64,000 bases of DNA, taken from NCBI GenBank assembly GCA_020086605.1, contig JACBWW010000017.1:3652545-3716544 (forward strand). Direction: 5' to 3'. The stretch comes from Lanius collurio. Taxonomy: Eukaryota > Chordata > Aves > Passeriformes > Laniidae. A program made the position numbers and the translations under genes. Positions 1 through 13,540 of this stretch are shown in pieces; the first letter of the stretch is position 1; every line of letters starts with the position of its first letter. The notes beneath the pieces are model-generated. The model saw only the letters and a list, made by a program, of their open reading frames with translations, ran no database searches and had not been told where the DNA came from.

Positions 1-2144
1 TATATGATGTTATTCATCACATTGATCGGAAAGCCTCTGGAAAATACACAGATTTATCTTACCAATATGTTCAGGAAGTGGAAATGTATTATGTCTTTAT
101 TTATATGCTAAGTAGCTGGCTGAGGTCTGTAACAGAGCCACAGTCTTGTAAATAGAATTTGGAAATGTCAGATCACGGACACAAATAGATTTTATCATGA
201 TCAAACCCTTCCTGGTATGCATATACAGAGAGACCTCTCCTTCCTCTCCACCCCTTCCAGTGCTCTTTAATTCCATCCAAATATTTTGGAGACATGCCTT
301 CTTAAGCTGGTTTTGTTTTCATGCTGCCAGATGAAACCTGGAAGCTGAAGACTGTGAAAATGAAAAGCTGCAGAGAGAGAGATTCCCTGCTGTTTGTTCA
401 AGTTAAAACCTGTCTGTACCACACACAATTAGCATGGCCCTGTCCTCATCCATGTAGCATCTTGAAGCAGATACAATAATTGTGTTTTCATTTCGTGATA
501 TCTAGGAAGTGTGAGGAGCATTGTACCGGAAAGGTCTTGGCATTTTGCAGTTATTGCTCTTACATCAACTCCAGCAGAAAAATGTGTGATCAATTCAAAA
601 TCAGTTCTAAAGCTTGTTGCTGATTGATTATGCATTATTTAATGAATCCTCTGCCAATTTCTTCTTTTGAGCCTCATAAAATGCAAACTTTGATGTTCAA
701 ATAGCTGTCATTAATGTATTCTGTCATTAGTGTTTTTCCTAATGCATATGTGATTACACCAGCTTGTATCAGTTCTTCAAAAAGGGTAATAAAACCATAA
801 ACTGCTCCTCACCAGTGAGTTTACATAATAAGATCTAGAATTTTAATTAGACTTTTCTGGTTGCCATTTAAATATAGTTTGATAACACTGATAAAAAAAT
901 ACAAGACAAAAACCTTTAAAATATTTTCATTCTCTCCATCAATTGGTTCATGATCATAATTTAGAAAAGAGACAGACAGCAATTATGACAAAAGAGTGAG
1001 ATAAAAAATTTTCAAATAAACTTTTTTTTCTTCAGAAAGTGAAAATGTCATTATTAAGACCAATGGTGAAACAATGAAACTTCCACACAATCAGCACATT
1101 GCAGAGAATCACATCTTAATAAATAATTGACAGAAAAGGCTACAGTTTCAGTTTTTTATATCAGGGTTTATCTTTGTTTTAATTCAAAGTATGAAGCTAA
1201 CTCTTTAAGACACCAGGGATTTAGAAGACATAGGAGTTTCTGAATGTATGTCACAAAGAGATAAATCTTAGTTTAATTAAAATTTACCCTGCTCAGACAC
1301 AGGCAAAGGTAATGTTTGCATCAAAGTGAGGACGACACGTGTTTAAAATAATTCTGCAGGGAAGCTTTCAGGACATAAAGTTTAAAAATCCCAGGGGACT
1401 ACTGCAGCCAGAGAATACAGTAGTCCAGATTGATGCAAGTAAGAATCATGCTGATCCATGAACACGACAAAAACAATATTGATGACTTCTCACTGGGGTT
1501 GGAAGACTTGAACACATCTGATTCCAGTGATGTAAGAGCTTAGCTGCATGGAAATCTGTGCAATGAAAAGAAATGCAACTGTTTGCACAAGGGAAACCAC
1601 CAGAATCACTGCAAAAGCCAAACAAAAATTATGCTGCCTTTGGTGGCGTTGATTGCATGTTTGGGAAAGGAAGTGTAGGAGAGCCACCAGTAGGAAATCA
1701 TGCAAATCTCCTGATTTTAGCTACATAGCTTGGGAACTGCCAATGTATCTTGTAAAATAGCCATTAAGAACTTCATTTTGCTTTCATCACATGTGATCAA
1801 CAAAGCAACTAAAATGTCAGAGAGAATGGAAGAGCATTCCTTCATGTCTTCAAATAAAGAAACGTTTCCTGTATCTGTGAACAGTGTCCAGAGCTCTAGA
1901 ACCGTGTCTTAAGGGTTCCCAAGAGAGGATGTGGCTCTCCAGGTCTGGAGGTGACTTCTCCCTGGTGCTGGGGGAGGTGATCACCTTGTAGGATGTGGGT
2001 ATGGGGGGAGGAAGGAAAGGAGCAGTGGGAGCATCTGTTACCAACTGGCTGGTCAAGAAGAAGGAGATGAGCCCTTCTTCCTAAATGAAAGAAGCCTGAC
2101 ATTCAAATACCCTGATCCTCAAGGGGTACCTTAACCCTTAATTC

Positions 2145-2465
2145 CTGGAGGGTCAACAAGATGAGCACAATAACCCAGGAGGTCTGTGGAGGGAATTTGT
2201 CCTGACACAGGTGATGAAGGAGCTGATGAAGGGAGATGCTCTGCTGGACCTCACATTTTCCAACCAGCAGAAATTACAAGGCAAGGTGAAGTCTGGGAGC
2301 AGCTGATGCTGCACACACCATGAGGTCATGAAGTTCAGGATTGCAAGAGGAAATAGAGCAAAAAAAAAATATTAAGCCCTGGAATTCAGAGGAGCAGACT
2401 TTGACCTGTTCAGAAACTTGTTTGGAAGTATCCCACTTGGATTCTCTTGTAGGAAATCAGTAGAG
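2145..2465 (+). mobile_element. CR1 LINE remnant, ORF2 region
   Basis: The plus strand resembles the CR1 ORF2 stretch that encodes a protein segment like GALLDL, followed by a region ending in a RRADF-like motif. Key pieces are GGAGATGCTCTGCTGGACCT, the CATGAGGTCATGAAGTTC stretch and AGAGCAGACTTTGACCTGTT. The frame is broken by stops and indels, so it is dead. Boundaries are approximate. It may extend upstream to about 1920. Confidence 0.65.
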
Positions 2466-5400
2466 TTTTTAGGATCTTGTGGGTTTAAACATCTTTAGAC
2501 AATCCAAAATTGTGAAAGCTAATACTTGAGATAAAGTCCCACATAATGTCTATAGAAGTAATAAGAGATTTCTATGATATGGAGACACGTTCCCCAATTT
2601 TTTTCCTTTTAAATTGGTACAAAAGAGATTCTCCCTCTCGATACTCCCAGCTTAAATGCTTCAGTGTGTTAATATTCTTCTCAGTTTTCCACAAGCTTTT
2701 TTACATTTCTGACATTGCTTCATTACAAATGCTGTGCATTTCCATTTGTATTCTGTGAGCAGGTTTGACCACAACATGCACAGATTCTAATCACACCTAG
2801 AATCTGCCAAAGTACAGCCAAATAAACAATTATCACAAATCTGGTGATTTAAAAAGACATGTTTGAAGAAAAACGTGCTGCCCTATTTTCTGTTCTTCAG
2901 GGAAGGAAAGAAGGTTTGTTTCAGCTCAACAAAGAGAAAGAACCATGTCTACTTGTATTTCATTGCCCTGTATTCTAATGGGGTTATTTTAATTTATAAC
3001 TGCCTTGTTATATAAAAGAATGTAATAGTAAATGTACCATTTAGTATGGAACTCTGATTCTGCTTTTAAGTTCTGCTTGATGGATTATCTTGTATTCCAT
3101 AACCTAATATCTCTGATGGTTATGTAGGGCATGACTGTAAATTAGATTATTTAATGTGAGATGATACAGTGTTCCATTTAAAATACTTTATTGTGTTATA
3201 GGAAGAATACCTGACTAAGAAGAGCACAGAGATTATTTGTGTCAGCATAAAGAAGCTGCAGTTGGGATTCAGGATTCCTCCAGGTGCACATCCAACCTTG
3301 GACATTGAGCCAGTCACTGCAATATTCCTCTTTAATTAGAAGGTTGGTTGTAGAAACACTCAACACCTATTCCAGCAGGTGAGGAGGGGACCTAACAGAT
3401 TTTTTCATGAAGTTTCCTCATCTCTCTGGTAAATGGCAGTTCCTGGGGAAGGAGCACCACAAGCCAAGGTGGGACACTCCACGTCCCTTGGGTGGCACTG
3501 CTCAGTCCTGCTTGTGGCATCCCAATGGCTGTCACTTCACCCCACTCTCAGCAGTGACTGCTGCTGTCTAAAGTAAAAGGTAACTATTTTCATGGCAGCT
3601 TTCAAGAACAACACTTTTCATAGGCACGTATTTCAAAGGACATCACCCACCAACCACTGATTTGAAGATGCAGGAACCCTTCTGCACAGACAGGAAGACA
3701 CTTTTGGCAGTTAGGTCTCTGAGATGAAAACTGCCCTTAACAGAAAAAGAGTTGATCAATATCCATAAACCTCAATTGAAATTTAAGAAATTTCTGTAAT
3801 AGGAGGGACTTACTTTCAGTGGAACTGACCCAATGCTGGCATGTTTTACTGCTAGGAATATTGTACAGCAATAGGGGAGGAAATGTGATAACATATAAAG
3901 GAAGAGAATTCAGTACTTTCCTTATAGAGGAACAAGAAGGTGAGTTCCTCTAAGCCTGTAAATCCATGGATATATGCACTTCTTTAAGTAAAAACTCAGT
4001 TTCCTTAATGCAGACTGTGAATGTCTGTAACATTTAATGCATCAATTGTGTAAGTGCTTTTAAAGGTAGGAATCCATGGCTGTAACTTCACCAGAAAACA
4101 AAGTGACATAAGTAATCACAGAGGAAGCCTGTGGGAGTGTCTCAGCCCCAGGAGAAATGCATACATCATCCTATGTCTCATATTTGGGTGTAAGGGCAGT
4201 TGCTTTCTGATTTATTGGTGAAACTTCTATGGCAAATAATCAATTTCATTTTGTCCCCTGAAATCTTTCACGCCAGCAGAAAGAGCAACATCTTCCATCT
4301 TATTTTAAATAAAATCACCTGCGCCTTCTTTCAGTAACATTTATTGCAGCACCTTCAATTATCTTAAATATCTTGTTCTTTTGCCACTGATGAAGAAGCA
4401 GTTCCAAGGATGCTGGGAGGGGAAGGGATGTGACCATTTCTCAGCAAAGAATATAACACTGACTGTGCCAAAGCCTCTCCTTGGGGAACAAGGACCCAAC
4501 ACCAAGCCCAAGGGTAACACAGGAATGACAAGGATGTGCAAAGTTAAAAGTAGGACACTGCTGCCACTGTAAACAAAGAGAGAGTGTCAAAGAAAAAAAA
4601 AAACAAACAAAAAAACAAAACAACAAAACAAGAAACAAAACAAAACCTAAACACAGCACTTTTCCAGTGGAATTGTTTGAATAAAGCTAGGGAAGAGGGG
4701 AAAGGAGCAACCTGTCCAGGTGGAATGTGTAATATATCTTACTGATATTTCCCTAAAAAATTTCATATTCTGACACTGGAGAAGGGGATGAGGATGGCAC
4801 ATTATTGTGCTGAAGGTCTTGCATTTCCAGAATGCAGGGACCATGTTAAAATCTGCCTGAATATCCCTCACTATGCTTAAATAAGGCTTACATAGACTTT
4901 GGGGATGGGGGTGGAGAGGGAGACAGGGCAGAAGTTATTTTTTCTTGCAGCTATCAAGATAAGCAAGCCAGAATAATTACATACAGCAGACCACAGCTAA
5001 ATATTGATTCAGATGTCATTGCAAAAAGAAAAGGTGAGGGAATAGCAGCTTGAAAATAATGATGCAAAAATCTATGCAAGAATGGTAGAGACAAATAGAC
5101 CTACAGCAATTATACACAGAGCACTTCAAAAGCCCAGCTGCAATGGGAACAACAGCAGATAATTCAGTGCCTCCTGTGAAAATGGGTCTCTTCCCTTGAT
5201 ATCTGTGCAGCCCTTCTGCCTGGAACTAAGGTGGCATGACAGGCACAAATTCAGGCAAGGAAAAAAACTTCTAGTTAGAAGAGTCACTCACTCCAGTTTA
5301 GTTCCAGGTGTCATATTTAACCAGCTTTTTTTTTTTTTTTTTCATCTAGATACCCTACTTGGCAGAACATTGTACTACAGCATTAAAAAAAATTATAAGG

Positions 5401-8400
5401 GAGATGGATAGATTCTGGTCATGTGCAGCAGGATCTACCACTCAAATGATTTATACATCAAAAAAATCTGATGTTTCTCTTAATAGTATTGCCCTTTCTA
5501 AAACAGCAATAGTTATGACAATAAAATGTTTGCAGCATCAGCATTCATTGTTGGAAGGCATCTGCAAACCCCTAACATGGTAAAGGCTGAAAGAATCACT
5601 CCTTTTTTTTTCCTGGCATTTGCATTTCCCTGAAATAGAGATTTCTTATTGCATCTTATGCACATGCTATGAAACTTAACTTCTGTTACCTTAGAACAAA
5701 TTATAGACTTGATTGCAGCACAGTCTACAAGAATAAGAGATAGTTCCTGCTCCAAAAAGAGTTGGCACTGGAAAAGGTTTATTTCCTGTGAGTGCAGGAA
5801 AAATGTGTTTTGTCCCTTCTGTGGGGCTGCAGTGACTGCAAGGGCATACAAAACTTCCAGCAGCCCCAACCCTCTTTCTGTATATTTTAGGTACTTAAAA
5901 AGACTGTGTAAACAATAAAAGACTGACTGGTCAGGAGAACCTTAAAAAAAAGTTTGTCTTTGTAGAAGAATAAATACCATGATCTATGAGAGTTATTTTT
6001 TAGAATTATAACTGCTGCCTCTAAGGTTGTGCAATACTGCTTCTCCCAGCATATGAAGTGTCACCACTACCATTAATATCTGTCAGGATGGTTACAGATT
6101 CTGATTTAGAAAAAAAAAAAAAATAGCAGCATAGCAGAAGTGCTTCTGCTTTTGAAATTGGAGTTTAGCAGCTCCTGTGAACTGTATTTAGTGCTGTCAA
6201 TGCAGACAAATATTCACTGCATTTTATTAGAGCAGGCCTCCTGCTTCCTCCTTCCTTTTGGCAGTAGGGCCCGTGCATATTCCCAGCTTGTGCTTAATGC
6301 AAATACTTTGAACCTGGATGTGCTCATTTTGGGATAACTTAAATAAAAACCTCCTGAAAGCTTTGGGTTTATTGGGTTCCTTGAGGACCTCAGTGACAGA
6401 CATGCACTGGACAGTCTCACTCCTGAAGCACTCCCTGGCTTTGGCTTTGCTGCCAAGCAAAACAAAGGAAACCTCTTCACACTGCACTTACTTTTCTTGA
6501 TAAATAGACAGGTCCAGGCCTGTCAGCCACACGTTTTAGGAAGCTGAGTTCAGGATCAGAGGCACTATTAACCTTTCCTTAGATACTGTTGGGGAAATGT
6601 ATCACGGGAACATGACGTGAGCTCTGGGGATGTGGGCAGAGCCTTGGAACATGAGCTGGAACATGAAGAAACTGGTAAAATATTCCAATAAGATCAATTA
6701 ACAGAAGGTTTTTATTTTTTTGTGGCAAAATCAGAAGTGGGTAGCTGTTGAGTCATAGATGGCATGATCAGAATAAGAGAAGAAATCCAAGGAATGAAGA
6801 TTCTTGTGCAGATAAGCGCACCCAGAACAGGACAAAGGTACAGAATGACACTTTTTTGCAGTCCTGTCATGCCACCCACAACCTCATATTGCTGGAAAGT
6901 ATCACACAAATTGAGGATAGTACAGTCTGTTCACTAAAAAAAACACCAAGCACCATGCTGAAGGCCAGTGGGCTGATGAAACTGAATACCAAGTGTGACT
7001 TTGGGCTGTCAGGTGCACCACGGAAAGGAAGGATTTTTCCCACAGGCATTTTTGCATAGTCATTTACACCCACAAATAGTGAATATATCACATGGCTATT
7101 CCAAGTTAACAGTGTTTTTCACTTATTCTATAAAAGCATAAATGGTGACTCATGCTGCAGGACAAATGAGAGGAATGAACCCTTCATTAACAGCCAGATT
7201 TAGGGAATGTGTTCCCTCTTGCATTGGAATTAGTGGCTCTCTTTCTAAGCACTCTGGAGCTCACACTGGTGAGGGCCCCATTCTTCCAAGAGCTTTGTGA
7301 GACTTTATTTGTCAAGACTTTGGCTGAGATCAGAGAAAAGCTGAAGCATCTTTCTGAGATGCCAGAAGTGAGAGCTTTTTTGCATTCTGATCTTCTGACA
7401 GATTTTCTCGGATCCAATATCTGCCATTACTTAAACAGTTCAGTTGGCATGTGTGGCCTTCTGCAGGTTGGTCAGAAGTCAAGAACCATGCTCTTATCAT
7501 CCAACAATTGGCATGAGAAAGGACAAAATAAAGCAAGATAAATAGAAAATTGCTCCTGGGAATATTTCACTATATTTTTTATTGCGGAGAGTGAGGATCA
7601 TTCAGGCTCCTTCTATTTCAGATTTGTTTCTTTTTTGAATTAGACATGCAAGAGAGAGAGAGGTCAGGCACAGCAACCCAAAGTTCCCCCAGGAAGGATG
7701 AAATAGAAGCTACAAAGAGAATAAAAATTTTGGAACCAGGCCCTCTTACTCTCCTGCCCTGCCTCTCCTTTGTGTTGCCAAAAAAGAACAAACCAGGAGA
7801 TTTCAAGAGGGAAAGCTTTTCCATTTCCTGAAAATTGGGGTATCTTCAAGGTGATGCAAAACCCACTTGCCCTTCACTCCCACCTTTCCTGGGAGATGCA
7901 GCATGAAATTGGATTGAGCCTGTGCCCAGAGGGCTGCTGCTGTGTGCAGCTCCAGGCTGACACACTCAGGCTCCCAATTGCTGCTCTGGGACCCCCCTCA
8001 AACACACCCAGGAACCTCCTGGAACCAGAAGGCCTGGCCTGCACATCCCAGTCACTCCTTTCCCTCCCACTCAGCATATTTTCCCTCCTTCTCCTGCAAC
8101 AAAACTCGGTGTACATTTAGCAAACACATTCCCACAATCAAATTTTAATAGACTTTAATTTTCCTCTGTCTTTGCATCTCCACAGACGGTGACATGAATT
8201 TTGCTGGCAATTATATTCTGAGTAACCCAATTAGTCCTGAAATAAAGAACAGTGAACATGGTGTATTTCTAGATCTCATTTATAATGCTTGTAGGTTTTT
8301 TTCTTATTTTAAAAGTTTCTCTTTTTTCCTTCTGGTAATTCTCTGCTGCTTATTAGATATAAAAAGATTATACTGATGTATGTAAAAACATGTTTATTTT

Positions 8401-8708
8401 ATAAACTACAGCTATAATTTTATTTCAAGGTAAATGACTGATAAAGGACAAAAAGGCACATATGTTAGAAGTATGAAAAAATATTGCTTAAGCTCCCAGT
8501 GAGTTGCTCCTCACCTAACCTGATTCCAAATGCAAGAACAGGGAATAGAGCTCAATTATAGGCCAATAATTTTACATATTTGGAAGTAAAGAAGAGAAAA
8601 AAAAAAGAAAAAGGAAAAATATGCATGCAGAACAAATTTGCGGTAGCAAGTTATTTCCAAGATTCATATGGAATTCAACAACCATAGGGATTTTTTTTAA
8701 AGGTACTT

Positions 8709-8757
8709 ATATATATATATATATATATCTGTATCTATATATATATATATATATATC
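8709..8757. repeat. TA microsatellite, interrupted
   Basis: Two long TA runs are separated by CTGTATC. This is likely to be length-variable. Confidence 0.95.
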
Positions 8758-9340
8758 TCATGTAACCCACAGAAGGAACTTGTATGGAATTCTTAGGGCT
8801 TTGAGTTTTCACTGAAAATTTCTTAATAAAATATGGTGGAAATTGGTATCAGCTACCTCAGCATTAAATGATAAAGCTGGGAATAAAGAAGACTTCTCTT
8901 GGACTGTATATACTGTCCTGTTGGAGATATAATTTGTCTATTTTGATATGAACATTTTTCCTTTCTGTGTGGTTATTTTACTTTGGTAGAGAAGGCCATG
9001 GAGGCAATAAATTGGTCATCTTGGCATTGGTATAAGATCTCATTAGTTCTTCTTTCCAAGGTGGAAATTGGGTGCAGCCCTTCAGCTTGGTAAAATGAGC
9101 ATGGGTGTGAGTCTGCAACAAGCTGTGACCACAGGTGCTGGGGGCACAAAAGTTCACAGAAAAACTCTGTTAAAGGAAGGAAGATTCACTTGTGTGGTGA
9201 AGAACATGACTAATGCCACTCAAAAGTAGCTTTTAATTAGCAGATGTAGTTTTTGTTACACAATTTGAAACTCAGTTTGTCAGAGCTAATGAGCAGTGAA
9301 GGAAAAGAAGTTTTGGCTTTGTTTGCTGTGTCCTAAAGGT

Positions 9341-9400
9341 ATTCCCTGCACGTGCTGGGGGGATTGGGACAATGTGGTGTGTAAGGTCCCTTCCAACTGC
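9341..9400 (+). mobile_element. CR1 3' fragment (short)
   Basis: TGCTGGGGGGATTGGGACAA leads to GTAAGGTCCCTTCCAACTGC. This matches the CR1 3' end just before its terminal short repeats, which are missing here. Confidence 0.6.
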
Positions 9401-10498
9401 GTGCAAAGAAAGCAAAAAGCTCCTCAGAAGATATGTTGGATAGAGGTAAAGGCTGCTGCATCTCCTCTCTGATCAGATTTGAGGTCAATGATGCTCAAAC
9501 ACAATTTTCCTGATGGAGCAGAGGAAAGAGTTTCCTGTTCCTGTATCTGTTATGTTTTCTCCAACCTGATTTTCAGACTTGCAATTATAATGACTCCTAC
9601 TGCTGTTTTTTAAATCACAGAATTTAAAACAATCTAGTTAAAGACACAGACAAACAGTCCCCAAGAGAGGACTGGGAACAGGAGACAAATGCCAGATTTT
9701 CTCCTATAATGAGCTTTCAAAGCTCATTTCTTGGTATAAAGCTTCCATATCAAAAAAGATGTTGCCACTTTTTCATTTCTTGTTATGGTATAAAAAGAGT
9801 GTTTGGAATATGAAAAAAACTTAGTATTGGATTTACACCAGGAAATGAAGCCAGGGGATCTGGCCAGGAAATACATGCTCTGAAAAAATGGGCACATCCA
9901 GGATGGCAGTGGCTGAGGGGTAAAATACTGGAGATTTAAGATTGTTGCAGTATGAACAGCTCCATGAAATACAATGAATCCCTGACAAGTGGTGTGGTTG
10001 GGTTTTTTAAGCAGCTCTGAAAACTTTCCAGGATCCACTTCTAATTCTATTTTGCAAACAACCACAGGGCAAATTCAGGGCATTTCTGTTCTAGAGAGAT
10101 GCATTCTCCAAACTGGGCTGCTAATATTAACATATCCCCAGTGCCAAGTTTGCAAGTCTGAAGATGCCCTTGTGAAGCAATGAGATGCTAAATAAATCAA
10201 ACTGTCTATTATCTCTATAATCTGTCCTGTGTCCAGCATCAGCAGAAGCAGGTGCATCCTCTCAAAAAGCTTTCATAAAGTGTTCTTTCTCTGCATTTTT
10301 AGACACGATTACTTTGCAGTGAATGGATATATTTGGGAATTTTATAAATAAATTACATGATAGAACAATCATAAATAAATGCTAGAAGCCACCACACAGT
10401 TTTCAAGAAACTATTCAAAAAGGAATTATTATTTCTTTATTTCCAAGCAATAGCAGCATGGTCTCTAATTGCATTGGCACAATTGTTTTTTCTCTTAC

Positions 10499-10580
10499 CA
10501 GCTGTTGCCCTTTTGGACCCCAACCAGCATACTGAAGCTTTGCATTGCTGACCTCAGGGGGATACAAATTCTGGGGATCC
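10499..10580 (-). CDS. DPP6: DPP6 internal exon (82 nt)
   Basis: This is the fourth and last DPP6 exon found. On the minus strand the acceptor CTTTTTGCAG precedes GGATCCCC and the donor GTAAGAG follows. The first base completes the split Gly codon from the 53-nt exon, then 27 codons read [20 protein letters not shown] and GPKGQQL, ending in phase 0. The stretch [21 protein letters not shown] is nearly identical to mammalian DPP6 as I recall it, with the expected small differences upstream (QNLYPP for QSLDPP). It encodes extracellular propeller strands. The next exon should encode the FIFENNIYY segment. I searched the remaining minus strand down to position 1 and did not find it, so it probably lies outside the window. 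Confidence 0.96.
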
Positions 10581-11383
10581 CTGCAAAAAGAGAAAAGTAA
10601 GATTTCAGTTTCAGAAATGCCCTTGCTTAAGCTGCTGCACACCTGCTTTGGAAATACACCACGAACTTGTAAGATGCCTTTCAGCCAGATTTCAGCAGAC
10701 TTTTTAAGAATAAGGTAAAAACTATACTCCTAGCAAGTTTTGGCAAGATCAATCATTTAAGCAACAATTTCTGTTTCTCATTAATAAGAAGCTAAACACA
10801 TTAGTTCCACTGCTGACTTGCCTAAGCCTTAAGAATTAGTTCAGGGATGGCAAACAATCTAATTGTATTTATCAACACTGATGATGTCCACAAAGGATAA
10901 ACAAAAATTATATCTTTGAATCCTACTGCCACAAGAAAAATATAATTTCTTCTTCTTCATCCAATGTCTTTTTTGCCTCATAATTTTTCTTTGAACATGA
11001 TGGCAGAAAAGATTAGCAACTGTAAGACAATTGATATGAAGCCTGGCTTCAAAGGGAAAAGCTCCTATTAATACAAAATATCAAATTTTTTAGAAAATAA
11101 AATCAAAATGCTTTTCTTGTTCTCTCATCCATTACTGTCATGTTGCAGCAGAACACAAGTGACACACAGTAAATGCAATATAGAAAAAGGAGGCCTTTTT
11201 GGTAAATGTCAAAGTAGCATAATGCCATTTTATCCCAGCACAGATAGCATTGCCTTAGCTGTATTTATACTCAGCACAAATAATTACATTACATATTCTG
11301 AAGTCACATTGCAATAACCCCTGTGTATCATAATATCCTACAAACAAGAACTCTAATAAAGCCTGTATAAAATATACCTCATT

Positions 11384-11462
11384 AGAAGATCTCAAACTGC
11401 TTGAAAAAGTAAGGGTATTATCATCACTGGTCTACAGACAGGCATAACAAGGCAATTTGAGG
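11384..11462 (+). mobile_element. Ancient MIR/CORE-SINE-like remnant
   Basis: AGATCTCAAACTGCTTGAAA, AGGGTATTATCATCACTGGT and CTACAGACAGGCATAACAAG follow the order of the conserved segment of MIR-like elements shared by amniotes. Divergence is high. Confidence 0.45.
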
Positions 11463-12750
11463 CTGTCAGCACTGAAAACCAGAGAAAAGAGCCAAATCCT
11501 GCCTGGCCTTTAAGCAAAAGGCCTCCTTGCACAGGGTTTTCCAGCCCATGTTTTCAAAACAGAACAAAACTGAATGCACTAATTAGACACTGAGTGAATT
11601 CTCTTTATTGCCTGTTTTGGGGGCTGTGCAGTACCAGAGCCACAGTCCAGCTCTGCACTGTCAGGCAGTCCCTGGGCTGCACCTTCCCTCTGTGGGGCTG
11701 TGGCTGCAGCAAGGACAAACACAGCAGCAAGAGGAATGCTCAGAACTGATTTTGTGTGATCTTCCCACTGTGAAAAAGCCATCATTTCCTGTGAACTGTT
11801 CAAAGGCCAGCCAGAATTGGGGCAGACCCAAGGTGAGGACCTCAATGGCCACAGGTTCCCTCTCCATTGGTCCTGCAGGTGGAACCCTCACAGTAAAGCT
11901 GACAGGTTTGATGGGGGTGGGATGAACTGAGAATGTGGAGGGGCAAAGTGGGCTGTTGATGCTCTGACACTGCAAGTCTGAGTGCATCATAAGATGCCCA
12001 GATAGCTTTTTTTTCTACATGCAAAATGTCATCCACAGCTGCTGCTTGTTGAGCAAAATCCTATCTTCCCTTATGTTTTTTTTACCCAGAAGGTGACTTT
12101 GAGAGCAGCCTAAAGTCTTTTTTGTTATGACAAAAGTATGGCTAAGAGAAGACATAATGCTCATACTGGGAGCAGCCACAAAATTCCCTTTCCTGTTAAA
12201 AGATGAGCCCTACAACTTGTTCTGGATCTTTTCAAGCTTGTGTGCATTAGCTATTTAAGTTTCCAGTCAGCTATGTGTGTTAGGAATCAGTCTCTCTGGT
12301 TAGCTATCTTGATTATCTCAACTGAGAGTAACCTCTGAGAGTAGAAGGAAAAGAGAAAATCAGTGAATCAAATCAAAATCCCTTTTGGGAAAAAAAAATA
12401 GCACTTCACTGTTTGTCAAATGAACTGTCTAATTCTTGGGTTATTTTACCCATGGTGAGAAGAAGAGCAAAAATTCCAAATAAAAGTGGGAAATACCATA
12501 CATAAATAAAGAGATTATACACACTGTAAGAAGTTAAAGCTGTAATGCTTCAGATGATACAGGTGGAGCTAAGGGACAAACATGCCAATTACAGCAAATC
12601 ATTCACACCAGAGCTCAGACAAGTCCTGTCAGTTCTGCTCACTGCATCATCTGTCAGGAGAGGAAAACTCTAATGCAATGAGAAATGCTGCATAAACCAG
12701 CTTTGGTAGGTGATAAGGCAGAAGGAAAAGCAAAGAGCTGTTCTGCAGAC

Positions 12751-12779
<29 letters not shown>
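12751..12779. repeat. Homopolymer A29
   Basis: This is an unbroken run of 29 A. No retroposed gene body precedes it that I can recognise. Confidence 0.97.
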
Positions 12780-12782
<3 letters not shown>

Positions 12783-13385
12783 ATCTTCTCATTCTTGGGT
12801 ATGGCCAAGGAAAAACAGAATTGCATCTCCTGAGTTCTTTCTCAAGTTGTTTGGTATGGCTGGGAAGCCTTTAGTAGCAAAATCTTGTTTGCATCCATCC
12901 TCATGCTGTGAGCTATTCCCTTCTACCACAGGCTACAAAAGCAGACTCAGATCCTAGTTTCCTCCCACAAATGCTCCCAAGAGATGGACATATTCACCTT
13001 GGTGTATTCTGGCTTCTTCCTCATCTTTTCAAGAGAATCTTCCCTGAAATAGCCACACTCCTTGACCCACTTGCAGCACACTTCAGCACCACATGCAAGG
13101 GGGTGGAGAACACATCCCTCCTTGCCAAGCCTGATCTCTCAGGCTTCAGACAGATTGCAGGAGCTACCTGGAGATGGGCTGCACCAGCAGTGGCCAGGGG
13201 AAGCTGGGCTGTCAGCAAGCCCAAATGTGGCTCCGTGAATGGAGTCCACTCACTTGTGGACCTCACTGTGAAAGATCAGATTCCCACACACTGATTTGGG
13301 CTACACTGTGTGCATGGTCCATGCTGGAATATCCATGGACTCCTGACCTGGAAGCCCCAAGCAACCCCTTTAAATCCCATTATCA

Positions 13386-13540
13386 GAGATTCACAGATTG
13401 CTTTGGGCTGGAAAAGACCTTAAAGATCATCTCATTCCAAGCCCCCCGCCATGGGCAGGGATGCTTCCCATTAGACCAGGTTGCTCCAAGCCCCATCCAA
13501 CCTGGCCTTGAACACTTCCAGGGATGGGGTATTCTCTGGG
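13386..13540 (-). mobile_element. CR1 3' fragment
   Basis: The plus strand shows the reverse complement of a CR1 3' end: a decayed ATTCACAGATTG end, then GGCTGGAAAAGACCTTAAAG, GCCATGGGCAGGGATGCTTC and ACTTCCAGGGATGGGG. It is truncated after about 155 bp. Confidence 0.88.

Larger units (their letters stand above)
1..10498 (-). other. DPP6: DPP6 intron downstream of the 82-nt exon (partial)
   Basis: This is intron sequence, incomplete at the left edge of the window. It holds a CR1 ORF2 remnant near 2145-2465, a short CR1 3' piece near 9341-9400, a TA microsatellite at 8709-8757, a T-run at 5326-5342 and an A-rich CAAAA stretch near 4588-4650. The open frames here (up to 118 codons) show no recognisable domain, no exon-like splice context and no similarity to DPP6. 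I see nothing else in 2470-9340 that I can name. Confidence 0.8.

Noticed and set aside
5513..5869. 118-codon minus-strand frame
   Set aside because: Cys-rich by chance; no family recognised and no supporting context.
12751..12779. Poly-A as the tail of a processed pseudogene
   Set aside because: No coding-like sequence or target-site duplication could be found upstream.
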